64,000 nt of DNA from Bombyx mori (taxonomy: Eukaryota; Arthropoda; Insecta; Lepidoptera; Bombycidae). Both the position numbers and the translations under genes were made by a program. Shown piece after piece: positions 31,905 to 46,900 of the stretch; the stretch's first letter is position 1, and the number at the start of each line of letters is the position of its first letter. The notes beneath the pieces were generated by a model that saw nothing but the letters and a program-made list of their open reading frames with translations, searched no databases and was not told where the DNA came from. Location: contig NC_085110.1 in the NCBI RefSeq assembly GCF_030269925.1, positions 7,998,001-8,062,000 of the forward strand, in the 5' to 3' direction.

Positions 31905-34900
31905 GTATGTTCACCAATTTTCTGTTCCACACTAAAAATGTTATGGGTATATCCATGAAACTTTATCATTCATTTATCCTCATCTATTCCACAATAAGGC
32001 TTTGTTAGCAAATTATATTAATTATTATTGATAGCCTAAATTACCGACAGTGATTATTTAAACAATAAAAATCTTCGTTTATAAATAATAATTATTTTAC
32101 TTCCTTATATATTAATAATTATATATTATTAATATATAATAATTATATATTAATCAACAACAAAGCTACGTTTAAGTTAAAAATATAAAGCTGATTGATC
32201 GTGTTCTGACGCTGTATTATCAAACCAAGCAAATCATTATCACACTAATTACCAACGTAAAGCAATAATCCTTTCCGATTTCAAGGACACATTCAAGATC
32301 CAGAATCGTTTGCCAAAATGCCGATTGAATTCACATGATCTTACAGGCTGCTTAACGCAAATCGTGCTTGTCGGATGTAGTTTTTTTTTGCAATAAAATG
32401 TTTATGACTACAAAAACTAATGAACGAAAACAATGTATATACATTTCGCTATGGTTACTTTTAGTGACAGCAATTAGTTATTAGTCTAATGGAGAAAACG
32501 TCGAGGGTGTTCATGTAATCGTTGTAATGAATTTAATAATAATTTCAGATCAAAATGACAATATAAGACAGAACAAGGCCACCACTTTTGAAATAGGCTT
32601 CAAAACGTGAGTAAGTATTCTATCTTATCTTAAATAAGTTAATTAAAAATACTTTATTAATAATTTTATAAGCGCCAAGAAGTAAATTTTTTTTGTGATG
32701 GTAAGTGATGGTTACTTACATCATTTTTATAATTTAAATTTAAGTATTACATAAAATATGGTCACCGTAACATAACACAACCTTTAAAAGACAAACAATT
32801 CTTTGGATGTACCGAAGACTTCATTTTAACTGTATCACGACGTTACAAAACTCAATTATTAAGTTCTTCTAAAAAGGGAGTCGGTACATTATTCTGTTTA
32901 TTTTAGCAGACAAGATAAACAAAAAGGAAGGGAAAGCATTCTTATTAAATTGTTATCGGCGATCCCTTCACTTGTTGAAACGAAACAATATATCGGAGTT
33001 CTCATATGCGGTGAGTTTGTGATACAAGCCATACATACATGAACCTATATTTAAATCTAATTCTCATTCCGACATAGAATCGATCAAGCATACTATTTGT
33101 TAGCCACTCTGAATAATTAAAGCAAAGTTATAGTTCAGCAGTATATGTCGTTCCCAATGGACAGTAGACTCCACTATGCCTTCATACCCCAAAATGGTGC
33201 ACAGCAAATAATTCTGTATACCCGCGATTCAAAATGAGTTTTAGACCGTTTCGCTGGCTTTCGCGTAAAGTTTCAAATCACTACCTCGAAGCAAAGCAAT
33301 TCTTCATGCATAATATTTGACGGCTTTCGCAAGTGAATTATGATTCACTACCACAAACTAGTATACCAGCTTGCGAAGGTATACTTAGTTCGATTTTTGG
33401 TGTCGATTTGTAGACGATCTCTCGGCCATCTCGGCAATCAGACCCTACAAAAATCGCCCTAGACACCCCAAAACATATATCACAAATATTTTAACTGATC
33501 GGCACATCACTTGCATATTCCATTTACACACACTAAGCTTCTTCTTGAAGAATAACTACATAATTAAATATTAATTTATATATATATATGTATAATTTAT
33601 ATTTATAATTAATAGCTTATCTTGTTCATTCAAATTGATAAACAGAAATATTGTATAGAATCAATCCAATGTTTTAAAGTTTAGAATTCGATTTAAGAGA
33701 CGACCTACAAAATGAATTTGTGTCAGCTTCTATTTTGAACGTGTACTCAGCTTAATTTACAGGACTGACCTTATGGGGTACTTCTTGGTTCCTATTCAAA
33801 GATGCAGTGTTGCCAGGGAGCTATATATTCAACATGTCCGGCGTGGTTATAGCCGGGTACTGCTTTGGCCATGCCTTAGAAAGATTCACTACAATCAACC
33901 CCGTAGTGGGAATGACATTTATGGGAGCTCTCTACAGAAACCTGGGACCGACGAATTTTCTTGAAAATTCTACTGCAAACAGTATTGATTTTCATCTGAG
34001 GTTTGAAATGTTTGATAGACGTTTTTCTATTAATTCTTGATTAATTTACAATAAGCCGGAGCAATTGTCGCTTATCATACTACTTTTTGTCAGATTGTAA
34101 TATCTCTGGGCTCCGCTGACCGTTTAATAGGAAATTGGTCGTGAGTCACCCACCTAGTACAATAAACACCTAGTTTTTAGTTGTAACGCGTTTTGTCTAG
34201 TTAAAACTAATTACGACTACTCTCTGCAACCAGAATTTTCTAGTTTAATGCGACAATACAAATTGTTGCTTTTACATATAAATTGTTATAGTTGCCAGAC
34301 AAGTATTATTGTTAGACAAAATTGTCAATTTAGCTTTAAATAAAAAAGCTGCCTGTGAAATGTAACTTTTGATTTATTTTGAAAACAAATCTGAACTGAT
34401 GATTTGTTTAATTGACGGCTGTTACTATGTCACAACACTATGTAACAAAGAGAAGTAAATTTGCTTTAACTAGACAAAACACATTTAACTAAAAACGGGC
34501 TTAAAGTGTCACAAGTTGATAATTGTCTTAAACTGACTCAGAAATGAGCACATTAATAATTTAGAAGGACAAAAATTTAACAGTTTTTTTCTCTATTGAT
34601 TATTTTGCTAAATGTCGTCATAATTTTACAAGTTAAACGGAGTGGCAGAAATCATTGTTTAAAATTTTCCCAACAATCCAATGTTATCTTAATTGGTACT
34701 TCATTAAAAAGTTGTACAAACAATTTCGTAACTCAACGAAATTTCAAAATGAGAATATTCGGATACCTTAATTAATAAGTAGATAAAAAAATCGGCTGTA
34801 ACAACTTCGCGGAACAAAAGCAGTTCGTTCTTTCTTTCAGACGAATTTACCCCGTAATTATCTTGACGAAGGGCCCGCTCAGCTGGAACTGGGAATATAT

Positions 34901-37900
34901 AAAAAATAATCCGGTAAAAGTTTTCTCATTGGCCACTCTGCCCTGGATCATCGAGTGTTTGTCCACGGCCTTCCTCGCTCATATACTTCTGAACTACCAA
35001 TGGAAATGGGGTAAGGAAAACTTTTTGAATAACCAAAAATGAACAGCTTTTTTATTTATGGGCGTTTAGCGTCACCAAAATTGTTCCATATTCAATTAGG
35101 ACTTGGACCTGTAGGATAAGGAGTAAGGAAATAAAAAATAAACCTCTTTTTGGAGAGAGTCTGAGTTTTGTAACGACCAGTTCGATATTATATTTGAATC
35201 GCGTCAATTTTGGATTTCACAATTTATTCTGAAATACAGATCTATAATAATTATATTACAATGGAAATTAAAATATGGAAGTGAATTAGATCCTTAGATA
35301 TTTGTATATAAACATTAACGTTTGTCACTCTTTTATGTTTCCCTAAGCCGTTCATCTGATTGGGTCGAAACTTTTGCACAGTTTTTTGCAATTCAATTAA
35401 ACAAGTAATTACAGTTTATGATGGCCTCAAACAAACCTCTAACGAAATTACATCCCAACGAATGAAACCCTAAGACATAGGTAACAGAACCGATACGAGT
35501 GCTTACGAAATGTGGACCTCATCGTCAATTTTTTTATTACTCTTTTAAGCAGATCAGTATGCGGCCCACCTGATGGTGAGTGGTTACTATTGTTCTTGGG
35601 CATCAGGAGCAGAGCCAAGCAGCTGCCTACCGCTGAGTTCTCTCCGCAAGCTCGGTTTGATGAAGGATATGTCATAGTGCTCGCGAGCCATCGCGTATGG
35701 GAGTTCAATCGAAAGCCGGATAGAACATAACAGAAAAAAGCTCTGGAAACACACTGTAGAGAAAGCAGTGGCTAAAGGTGATAAAGATGAAATCTACTTA
35801 GATGGTTAGTAGTGCGATGGTAAAAACAAGAAAATGGGATCATCTCCAATAATTCCTCAGAGCATTCTTCATGGAACACGTGGTACAAAGCACACACAGA
35901 GAACTGAAGTCTTTCCGTAGACCCAGAGGTTCCAAACGATCCGTGAGAGTGGTATGATTATGGTATCAAGGTGCTTGACAACATAACGTTGTAGAGCCGT
36001 CAGCACATCTAACCTCATAACACTGACTCGTAAATAATTTAATATTTTGTAAAAATTGTACAGGTCTACATCTCGGAGCGATATTATCATCCGTGTCACC
36101 AGCTTTAATAGTACCGACAGTCGTGGCACTAAAAGAACGTGGGCTTGGCACTAAGCACGAAATAGCACTTTTGGTGGGAAACGCCGGTGGTCTGGACACG
36201 GCCTTCACTGAGGGCATATTCGGAGTAACTAATAGCGCTATATTCTATGAAGCATCCTTAACGTATAAAATTATCAAGGTTTGTAAGATTTTTATAGTAT
36301 ATTTTTAAGGCTTTATATATTTAGCTGTTAAATGAATGGTGCTGGGGTGTAGGCTGTTAAGTAGGAACGAACATCCTTCCCATTTCTCCCTCATAGTAAT
36401 CATGTGTTCCGGTTCATCATGTTTCTTACTCATCATCATATAGCTTCTAAGACTGTGGCTTTACCTATCTCGTACAACCACCCCTCTATCTAGTAAAAAA
36501 ATGAAAACAAAGTACATATAAGACCACAAAAAACCTTTTTATATTAGGCGGGCCTCGCAGTTTAACCTGCGTTAAATTTGGAACTCAGAAATAATTAAAC
36601 TTTGAATACTCCCGACACAAAGAGTTGCTTATATCACTGTCTGACATATAAAGTATAAGCTGATTCATAAATCCGTATGTAAAATCACGAACCAACGAAC
36701 GCACTGTTATTATAGTTATTATAGCAGATAGCGTTGCCTAGCTCTTGTCATTTACAATTTAATTTTGAGCTAGAATTAACAGATAGGGTACTTCTTTATA
36801 GAAAATAATTTCTTATAGGGAAATTTCATAGAAATAGGCTTATTTATATGTGTATATTATTTTACGTTTGTATAATATATCTCAAATCAGTTTAGATTGG
36901 CTATAATTATATTTGGCTATAATTGGCTTGATTAGGTTTTTTGAGACTTGAATTAAAAAATATTTAAACGTATATTACCTATGTGCTATTTAAAACAGCC
37001 AACTTAAATTGCAGGAGCAACATTACCCAAAACTTTGAATAAATCGCTTATGTAAAGATAACAATTTTCTGGAGACTTCATTACGTTGAAAGTGTTACGT
37101 ATGAAGTCTTAACCGCCCCAACCGCTGTTGCTAAAATTAGTTCCGGGGCCCAACCCATATTTGCCAAGTGCTGTCACCGCAATACTTGAGTGAAAGGTGT
37201 TTACTCCATTCATTATCATCACAAAATCGGAACAAAAGTCCTTTTAAATTGAAATTTTGCTTAACATTTATGATTTCATTTTACTGCTAACATATTTTTT
37301 GCCATTCGATGTTCAAAGAATGTTTAAAATGTCAAAGTTTAAGTCACCATCTGAATCATGTCTAGACTGATAACGCTTTTTTAATAAATGTATAAAAGTT
37401 TAATATTTCGAACGACGTTCAGGGAAAAACTGAGCATAAAAACTTCGACGTCGAACACGTGGGATCCAGATATTATTAAGCAAATATTTATTCAAAGATG
37501 CGGTGCCTACAAAATCTTAAAAATGTAACGCTTGTTGTAATGTTTTGTTTACTTTAAGGACTTTAAATCATTAGATTTTTTTTTATTGATGGTGATTAAA
37601 GATGCCTTAAACTAAACTATAATACTTATACATATATACAATATAAAAATTTGTAGTTTGCGAGAAGTTTGTTTTGTCTCATAAATTATGTTCAATAAGC
37701 AAATTAAAGTCATTCACATAAAACCGTACGGAAATTTATATCACTCGAGCGAAAATATTTAAAAAGCCCTACGTCTTCACTCAACCCTCTCGACTTTAGG
37801 AAACGTTCGACCTTTTAACCGTCCCTTTTAATCCAGCGGGGCGTGTTGCCGATATTTGTGGGGATCAGCCGCAATATCGGGTCGATCGTATTGTGTCATA

Positions 37901-40900
37901 TCAAAACATCGATTTTATTCATCATAGACGTCTTGATAACTATACAAAAGTAGGTCCAACATAGCCTTTACGATTTTTGAGAATTAGATAGAAGAATTAA
38001 AAAAAATTGTTCAGGTTTCATTGATCGCATTTTATGATTCTTTAATTTTTAATTTCTTTACATTTTTCGTGAGCAAGGAGAAACATTCCCAACCAGGCCA
38101 GATCGTTATAGACTTTAATCTATATATTAATACGTGAAGCAAAAACTTTGTATCCCTTTTTACGAAAATTGCGCCGACGGAGGAGTACGAAATTTTCCAC
38201 ACTTATAGAGAATATAGAGAAGAAGTGCACAATGCTAATATTTTTTTGAATAATGCATAAAAGATACATTAAATCAATAAAGAAAACATTACACACACTA
38301 CATACCATGTATTTGACGCACACACGCATGCATACTATTTATTGTCAATCTTTTGTTCTTGACGTCTGTTGTCAAATTGAGAATAGATTAAATATTGTTT
38401 GTCTTTGTTCATATTTTTTATAGTGTAGTCTTGGCGAAATTTGTGATTATAGAAGTATAAAATACAATCATAATAGTGTACAAACTTACAATTCCAATTA
38501 ATTATAGTCGAATTTCGACTACTGCGGGACCACTAGTATAAAAAAAGTTTTGGTTACAAACTATTATTATAATCGAATAACCTATAGCTGACATGTTTAT
38601 GGAAATGTTCAATTGACTATTTTTTTTTTGTTGCTTAGATGATTGGACGATCTCACGGCCCACCTGGTGTTAAGTGGTTACTGGAGCCCATGGACATCTA
38701 CAACGTAAATGCGCCACCCACCTTGAGATATAAGTTCTAAGATCTCAGTATAGTTACAACGGCTGCCCCACCCGTCAAACCGAAGGTTGACCATAAAAAA
38801 AGTTATTTGACTATAAAAGTTATGGTTATTATTTATGCTCTTATTAAGCCAATTAATAAATCAGTCACTTACTATGTTTAATTTATCATTTATGCCGTAA
38901 TTACAACATATTTGTAACACATTGTGTATTCGTGCGTTTATTCACTGTAATCTCCACAGCAGCTGAACAAAATTTGAATATGGTTTGGTCAGTGAGGTGC
39001 TATGATAAGCTTGAATTAATGTTTGATTTAATTAAATCGCCTAAAATTAAATAAGCATGAGGTTGTATAAATAGGGCGATGCACAAATACTCTAATGAAA
39101 TTTCAACCATAAATCCTAAGTAACGTAATTGAATATTAGATAATACACACAGATACATGGATACATACGTACAATATATACACGATTTATATAGTAAATA
39201 AATAAATATTTACTAACAATCACGCCACGTTAACTGGTCCCGTGATAAGTTCGTAAAGAACTTGTGTTACAGGTACCAGATAACGGATATAAATGTAAGA
39301 TTTTTATTATACACATATATCATACAAATATCTTCCCTTGGCGGGATTCGAACCCGCGACCCCCTTGTCTAGTGACCATGTCACTTACCACTACACCAGA
39401 CGGCCGTATCTCAAAATTACCTTTTTTTTAGGCAGCGGCTTCGCTCTGCCCCTGGCATTGCTGAAGTCCATGAGCGACGGTGACCGCTTACCATCAGGTG
39501 GCCGTATGCTCGTCTGCCTACAAAGGCAATAAAAAACAAAAAAAAAACCTTTTATATGATATTAATATTTTATTCCTAGTTATTAATTCGAATTGTATGT
39601 AACAAATGCTGTGAGCATCTACATTAGAAAACCGAAAGATATCACTGAGGAATCATAATTATCTCAGAGATCTGTGGGAAATACAATTGTCTTATTATTT
39701 ATTCTCTGTGTAATTTCAACTGAATCTTTCCTATTTAATTATACAGGGTTTGCTCGCGATATTCGTGGGGATCTGCCTCGGTATCGCATGGGGCGTGTTG
39801 TGCGATGTCATTCCGGATCACAATGATTTATATGCACCCACAGTACGGAGCCTGCTCATTTTCGGAGGAGGGATGCTTGTAACCTACGCTGGAGGGTATT
39901 TAGGATGGGGCGGTACATGTAAGTTCTCGTATGCTATTTATATTTATTAACTAGATGGAACGTAAGTTCGCTTGGCCCTGGAATGCAATTTAAAATGTGA
40001 GAAAATATTTCTTTTAACGAAAGAGGACAAAAGTCTTGATTTCCACAGTCCAGGTTTTTAAAAACCTGTATCATAAGTTTTTTTTTTGCTTAGATGGGTT
40101 GACGAGCTCGCGGTCCACCTGGTGTTAAGTGGTTACCGGAGCCCATAGACATTTTGAATTTGAATTTGAATTTGAGTACAACGGCTGCCCCACCCTTCAA
40201 GCCGAAACGCATTGCTCCAGTACATTACATTACTGCTTCACGGCAGATATTGGCAGGGTGGTAGTACCTACCCGTGCGGACTCACAGAACGTACTACTAT
40301 CAGTAAAATATCCATACTGAATTAATGTTCCATAGGTGTGTTTAGAGATGAACGTAAATGAACTCATCATAACTTATTGGTACTAGGGCGAATCGTAAGC
40401 CCTACCCGTTGATACCGCGTCTGTTTCTGCCATGAAGCAGTAATTCCTTCTGGTTTAAAGGAACAACATTGAAAACCTCATGTCCCAAGATTGGCGGCGG
40501 CATTCACTTTATGGACTCTATGGGCTCTGAAATAACTTAAAAGTGGGCCGTGAGCATGTTCACACATCTAAGCAATAAAGATAAAATAAATCATTAATTT
40601 ATTGCCTAGTCACTCGATCAAACAATAGTCTAAAGTCATCTGTCTAATACTTAACAGCATCAGAATTCTGATATAAAAATAGATTCGGATTTCGGATCTA
40701 TTTCGGAACGGGAGTAGAACAGTTGAACAAGCACAAGACACAAGCAACGAACGTTGAAAATAAAATGTTTATGATACTCATGATTGATTTCCACGGTGAA
40801 GGAATAACATCGTGTAATAAAAATCAAACCCGCCAAAATTATAATTTGCGTAATTACTGGTGGTAGGACCTCTTGTGAGTCCGCGCGGCTGGGTACCACC

Positions 40901-43900
40901 ACCCTGCCTATTTCTGCCGTGAAGCACTAATTCGTTTCGATTAGAAAGGTTGGGGCAGCCGTTGTAACATACTTGAGACCTTAGAACTTATATCTCAAGG
41001 TGGGTGGCGCATATACGTTGTGGATGTCTATGGACTCCAGCAACCACTTAACACCAGGTGGGCTGTGAGTTCGTCCACCCATCTAAGCAATAAAAAAAAA
41101 TTAAAATTCAAAAAGTAAAACTCTTTCTTCATTAACGAAATCATTTGTCTCTAAAACTGCTAACTGGTGTAAGTAATTAATTTGTTCCGTTACATAACCA
41201 AAGCTTAAAACGTAAAGCTTGCTTCGTTTCCACGAACGGGAAAAAGGAACTCAAGACAAAGCACAATTGTGTGTTGTGTTTGCGTAACCCTTGAAGAAAA
41301 CACAGCCCTTAGATAAATAAAGATTACGTAATAAAATTACGACGCTACGCTGAGGGCTTTTTCACCTTTTACTTCCTTTACGTATTCGACATACGCCAAG
41401 TTTTGAAACAATCCTAAATATATTTTTCGTTGACAAAATACGTAACATCTGTTTGGACTATACTACCCCGAGAGTATGTAGCACCAAAAACATTGAAACC
41501 TTGAATCCGTTGGGTTTCGCATGCCTGTGAACGACAATAAAAGGAACTATGTATTTTACAAAATAAAACGTGCTTTTGATTGAAACATAAAATTCGCAGA
41601 TATGACGATATTAGATATCCGTAGCATATGCACCTCGAAAAAAAAAAACATACTCAAAATATGTATAAATATATATGTATAAATATTTATAAATTTTCAG
41701 ATAAATGTGCGATCGATTTACGAAATTGAGAATTATCATTAGCCAATTGAAATAAACATTTTATAGATAATACTGTCACAGAGCAAGACTTTCATTTAAA
41801 CTAATAATGAAATGTAAGTTCGTCGGTATTACCTATAGTACGAGTATATGTATTAGCCTTTGTCGTAGCGCTTGATTCAAAAGTAAATACATTCTTATCA
41901 CTGCTGTTGAACTAGACATTCAAAAAGGTAATGCGATGCGGCATGTTATCATAGTCAAATAATGGAAATCAAGATATAAATTATAATCTTTATTAACGTA
42001 CTTCTAAATAATGATAAAAGCGAAAATAAAAATAATAATTTTGAAAATAAAATCAGTGATGACATCTAGGCCGATTTGGCCGACGTACAGTCATTATTCA
42101 ATTATGACTTCACCGACCAGGCGTCCTTAGGGTGAGCCGCGTGTCTGGATACATAACTGACCCCGTTCACTCCTCTCCCGAGCGGAGATCGGACGTTAGG
42201 GCGAAAGTACCAGTAAGTTTTTGGTGGCACGTCGGCAGTCTTTGATGATGTGCCAAAAAATAAGTGAATTTATTATTGATACAATCAAATAATAATATTT
42301 AAGTTGAACACCCATGCAGTTTGTGTCGGAAATGCAAGAAAAAAGAATTATTAGGTCCTTACATATTATGAAATTTGCGTTTTGTACGGGAGGAATATAA
42401 AGTCTTTTTTTTTTTTGTAAATATATTTAATTAATCAAAGTACCTATGCACCGTTGTTATCTATGTACCTTTTCCATCTCAGTAGTTCATTGATCCCTTT
42501 ACGAAAAAAACCATGAGGGCGATAATCAATAAACTCTTTGAAGGCGGTTTGGACTGCCGCATCGGAGTTGAATTTTTTTTCCTTGTAAGAAGTTTCCCGA
42601 ATTTCGGAAAAATGGTAATATATTGGAGTAAGCTCCAGGGAAGTACGGTGGATGTGGCAGACATTCCAATTGTAGCTCATCTAACTTAGTGGTTGTTTCT
42701 TGTGCTGTGCGTGTTCTTGCATTGTCGTGAAGCGATTGACCAACCTTGGTTGTTTAGCTGTTAGCAGCTAGTTCTTCCTTCATGGTTTGCAGTTGCTGAC
42801 AATAGATATCTGCCGTAATCGTTTGGCCAGATTTTAGAAAACTGTAGTAAACGACACCGGCGCTAATCCACCAAACACTCACAGGTAACTTTTTCTGAGC
42901 CAATTTTCGCTTAGGGCAGGATTTGTCTAGATCTCCAGGGTTCATCCATTGGACAGTATCCACTTTTCATCACAAGTAATGATTCGATTTAAAATCCCTT
43001 CATTATTTTGTCGGTTGAGCAAAGTTACACAGCAATCGACGCGTGTTCGATTCACTCAATTCATTAGGGGTACCTAATCGCTCAAGTTTTTTTAATTTCC
43101 CGATTTGTTTCAAGTGGATCAAGTTTTATCACTTACCCTGAAGCCTGCAGCTATCTCTGAAGTGCTTTGTGATGGATCCGCTTCCACCTAGGTTTTAATT
43201 CTTCATTTTTCACTTTGGTCCCGACCGTCCACGCGGTTGGTTTTGAAGGTCGAAGTTTCCAGAACGAAAACGTTGAAACCAAAAACCGTACCGTGCTTTC
43301 TTTTGCGACACCAGCGCCGTAGATATCGTTAATTTTTCGAGCTGTTTCTGCAGCACTGGTGCCACGGTAGACCTCGTACTCCTAAATATACCGATATTCC
43401 ATGTTTTCCATTGTGCGGTAATAAGCGACGCCAAAGAAAAAAATAATGAGGAAAAAACAAAGAATGACTGTTTTCAAAACTCCAGCTAAATGAATTTATA
43501 AATTTGAATTTGGATTTGTTAACCAAAGAGGAGATATTTCATATCAAAGCATGAAAGAACCTAATAATTATCAGTTGTCTCGTCTAACGCACTAATAATG
43601 ATTAATATTAAAATAAAACATGTAATTTAAATTTTAGGGATAATACTCCAACCTGAATAATTCCCATTCGTAATTCAAAAGTTTTTCGTTTTTATAATAA
43701 ATATTTTATGAATTTAATAATATCTGAACTTAAGTATATATAATACAATAATACATAATATATAATGGTTTATTGGCCATAAAGACGAGACACCACACAG
43801 ACAGTACCTATATTTTTTATTCGAAACCTTAATCGTATTGTGTGAGTATTCATAATAAAGTGATGTCCATGGGCTCGGAAGCTTCTAAGATCAGATCTGT

Positions 43901-46900
43901 CGTGAGTTCATTTAAATATTTTTGCTAAAAATTGATATTGGTCATCCTAAATAAAAAACAAAATCACTGACTTCGTCTTACCATACCTACTGACAGAAGC
44001 ATCGATAAGAACGACTATAGGAGAATTACGTCATTACCAGCTGTGCCATTTCATAAACGCTATCTCATTTAGAAATAATGAACAGTATAAAAATATTGTA
44101 TGTAATTATATGCTGATAACACTGGTTCTGCCAACCAATATATACATTAGTTAATGAGACATATTTTGTGTGTATGCTTTTTAAAATACTTGCATAAATC
44201 GAGTGACATGTCCCTAAAACCTCTTTTTTTTTATTGCTTTGATGTGTGTACGAGCTCACAGCCCACCTGGTGTTAAGTGATTACTGGAGCCCATAGACAT
44301 CTACAACGTAAATGCGCCACCCACCTTGAGATATAAGTTCCAAGGTCTCAGTATAGTTACAACGGCTGCCCCACCCTTCATACCGAAACGCATTACTGCT
44401 TCACGGCAGAAATAGGCAGGGCGGTGGTACCTACCCGTGCGGACTCACAAGAGGTCCTACCACCCGTAAAAAACTAAATAAATAACCATCTTAAGTACAT
44501 TGAGCAATAGAAATATTTGCCAATGTCACCAATATGTTTTTTTTTCACAGATTTTTTTAATTTTTCGTGCCGCTTTTATTTTAAAGCCCGCCAGCGTATT
44601 AAATTCAATCTACATTTACGAACTTTAACGATATGTTATAGCAGATTCTTGGTTTAAATTACACAATTAAGATTCCATAAATGACTTTCTTTCACTACCT
44701 TAACCTCGATCTGATTATTACTAAATTCAGTTTTTTTTTAAATGTAAATATTTGATATTCGATATCACAGGAATTGTATTATTTACGTTGTATTTTTCAG
44801 CGGGTGTCGCCATAATGGTGTGCGCTGGCGTTGCAGCCACCAGGTGGTCCCGACGAGGATGGCCTATTAATGACAATCCAGTGTCCGAGGTTTACAAATT
44901 GTTGTGGAGAATATTCGAGCCCATGCTGTTTACGCTCAGCGGTTACTTTCTAGATGTAAGTTTCAAAATTATTACAACGTAAAAATATACTTAGAATCAA
45001 GAATACATATAACTTACATTAACTTAAATATTACAATGATATTTGATTTCATAATTTTATCTTTGTTTAAAAATTAAAATTAAAAATAAATAGTGACAAA
45101 ATCTTAATTGGTTGTAAAAATTACAATTTCAAATTAAGAAAAAAATGATAAGTGTTGAATCAATTTAAGATTTTTGAAAATTACTGATATCGAGTGTATT
45201 AATCCACAATAATCATGTAATAATCACATTTGACTGGATAATCTCTATGTTAGGGTTATTCAGAGAACGGCAACATTCCCTTGTTTTGATGAAAGTAAAA
45301 TTCATTTAAAAATCGAAAAGAATAGACAATCAAATTTCCAATATTACATTGGCTGGGAATTTCTGATATTATGTTGTTAATACCAATGTCAAGGCAAAAA
45401 TTTGTTTTTAACACAGTCTCAATTCTTGGTCAGGTTTCACAACTAAATACAAAGGAGTTCTGTCTGATCATCGGCTGCATAATTTCGGCACTATTTCTGC
45501 GAATGCTAACTGCGTTTTTGGTTGGACTGGCTAACAATTTGTCCATCAAAGAGAGCGTATTCGTGAGCGTCACTTGGATACCGAAGGCTATCGTCGAGGT
45601 AAACAGCGTACCAATTATTGCATAATAATATATTAAATAAAGACCGAGAAAGCTATTCGGTATTACTGAAATGATTATTTCGAAATCTAAGTCATTTTGC
45701 AGATTAACAAAAGTTTCTTAAAGGCGTCAATTTGAAGAAAATCGCTTCTATTAAAACAGAGGAGATTTTTTTTACTAGACTGCACATTCACGCCCTAATT
45801 ATTAATCAGAGTGGAGCTGCTATGTATGTAAGTGCGACGTGTCAGTCTCGCGTCGTGTCGGCATGTGACACAAAGCGGCCTTCAGTCTTGCCTGCACTAC
45901 TAATAAACTTAAAACTAATATCATAATTCTTAATATGGCTATTACTGCACGTGTCTTTTAGTGCACATATGCTCAATGTATAGCTGCCTTGCGACTTGCC
46001 GTTCGGTTTTCACCTCCAGCGAAAATATATTTTTTTTTCATCACATTGGTTTTCTCAACGGACTTTATCTCCACTCGCGAAGGACATGTTGCTAATCATA
46101 CTATGTTGCTGACTTTAAAGAGAATATTACGTCTATTTAACCTACACCTTGTATCAGTAACTTAATTTTTGTATTAATTAAATACAAAATTTACCTATTT
46201 ATTAAGATTTGCATTTACCAAGTCCTATCTATCAGAAATTGGTTAAACACAGTAAAGACTACGTAAGATTTAGACTTAGCTAAAACTGTCCGTATATTTA
46301 TGTAGGATTGGTAAGAACGGAACGTATAAAAATAGTGTGGAACGGAGCGTTAAGATGTGACTGAGAGAAAATGGAAAGAAAGGGAGAATATAATGACAGA
46401 CAGAATGACAGAGAAAAGGGAGATGGCGAAGACGGTTGAAAATTGAGCAAGTCGTAATAAAAGTGTTAATTATTAATTATAATTGGAACAGTGGAAGTTT
46501 TATTTTGTGCGCTGCGATACCTATTCTACATTTAGTAGTTTAATAAGTTAATTGAAAGCTTTATCTTATGGAAAGTACTGGAGATTTAGTTAGGCGTTCT
46601 TTTTTATCCGAACTAAATCGCCGGACTTCCGCCTACGCGTTGGGGCAGTAAGCAAGGCACACGAAGGAGGGCATTCGTGCAGCTCCGGCCCCTGTGAGAA
46701 GGCAGCCCCCTCCCGGTTATGGTCACTGGGTGACCTGAGAGGGTCAGGGCTGCGCCGCACGCTTCTCTCACTCTAGCCCGCTGGCACCAGAAGGATGGGA
46801 CGTCGCCTCGACGGCTACGGTCCGTGTTGCCGTCGTTGCTGTCGTCACCGACTGTCGTCACTGTGGAAAAGCAACCCGGTCGACGGTGTATCGCGCTCCG

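Noticed and set aside
39341..39411. tRNA gene on the minus strand
   Set aside because: It has a perfect T-arm and an A-box-like D region, but the acceptor ends do not pair and a SINE body with a simple tail follows, so it is a SINE head.
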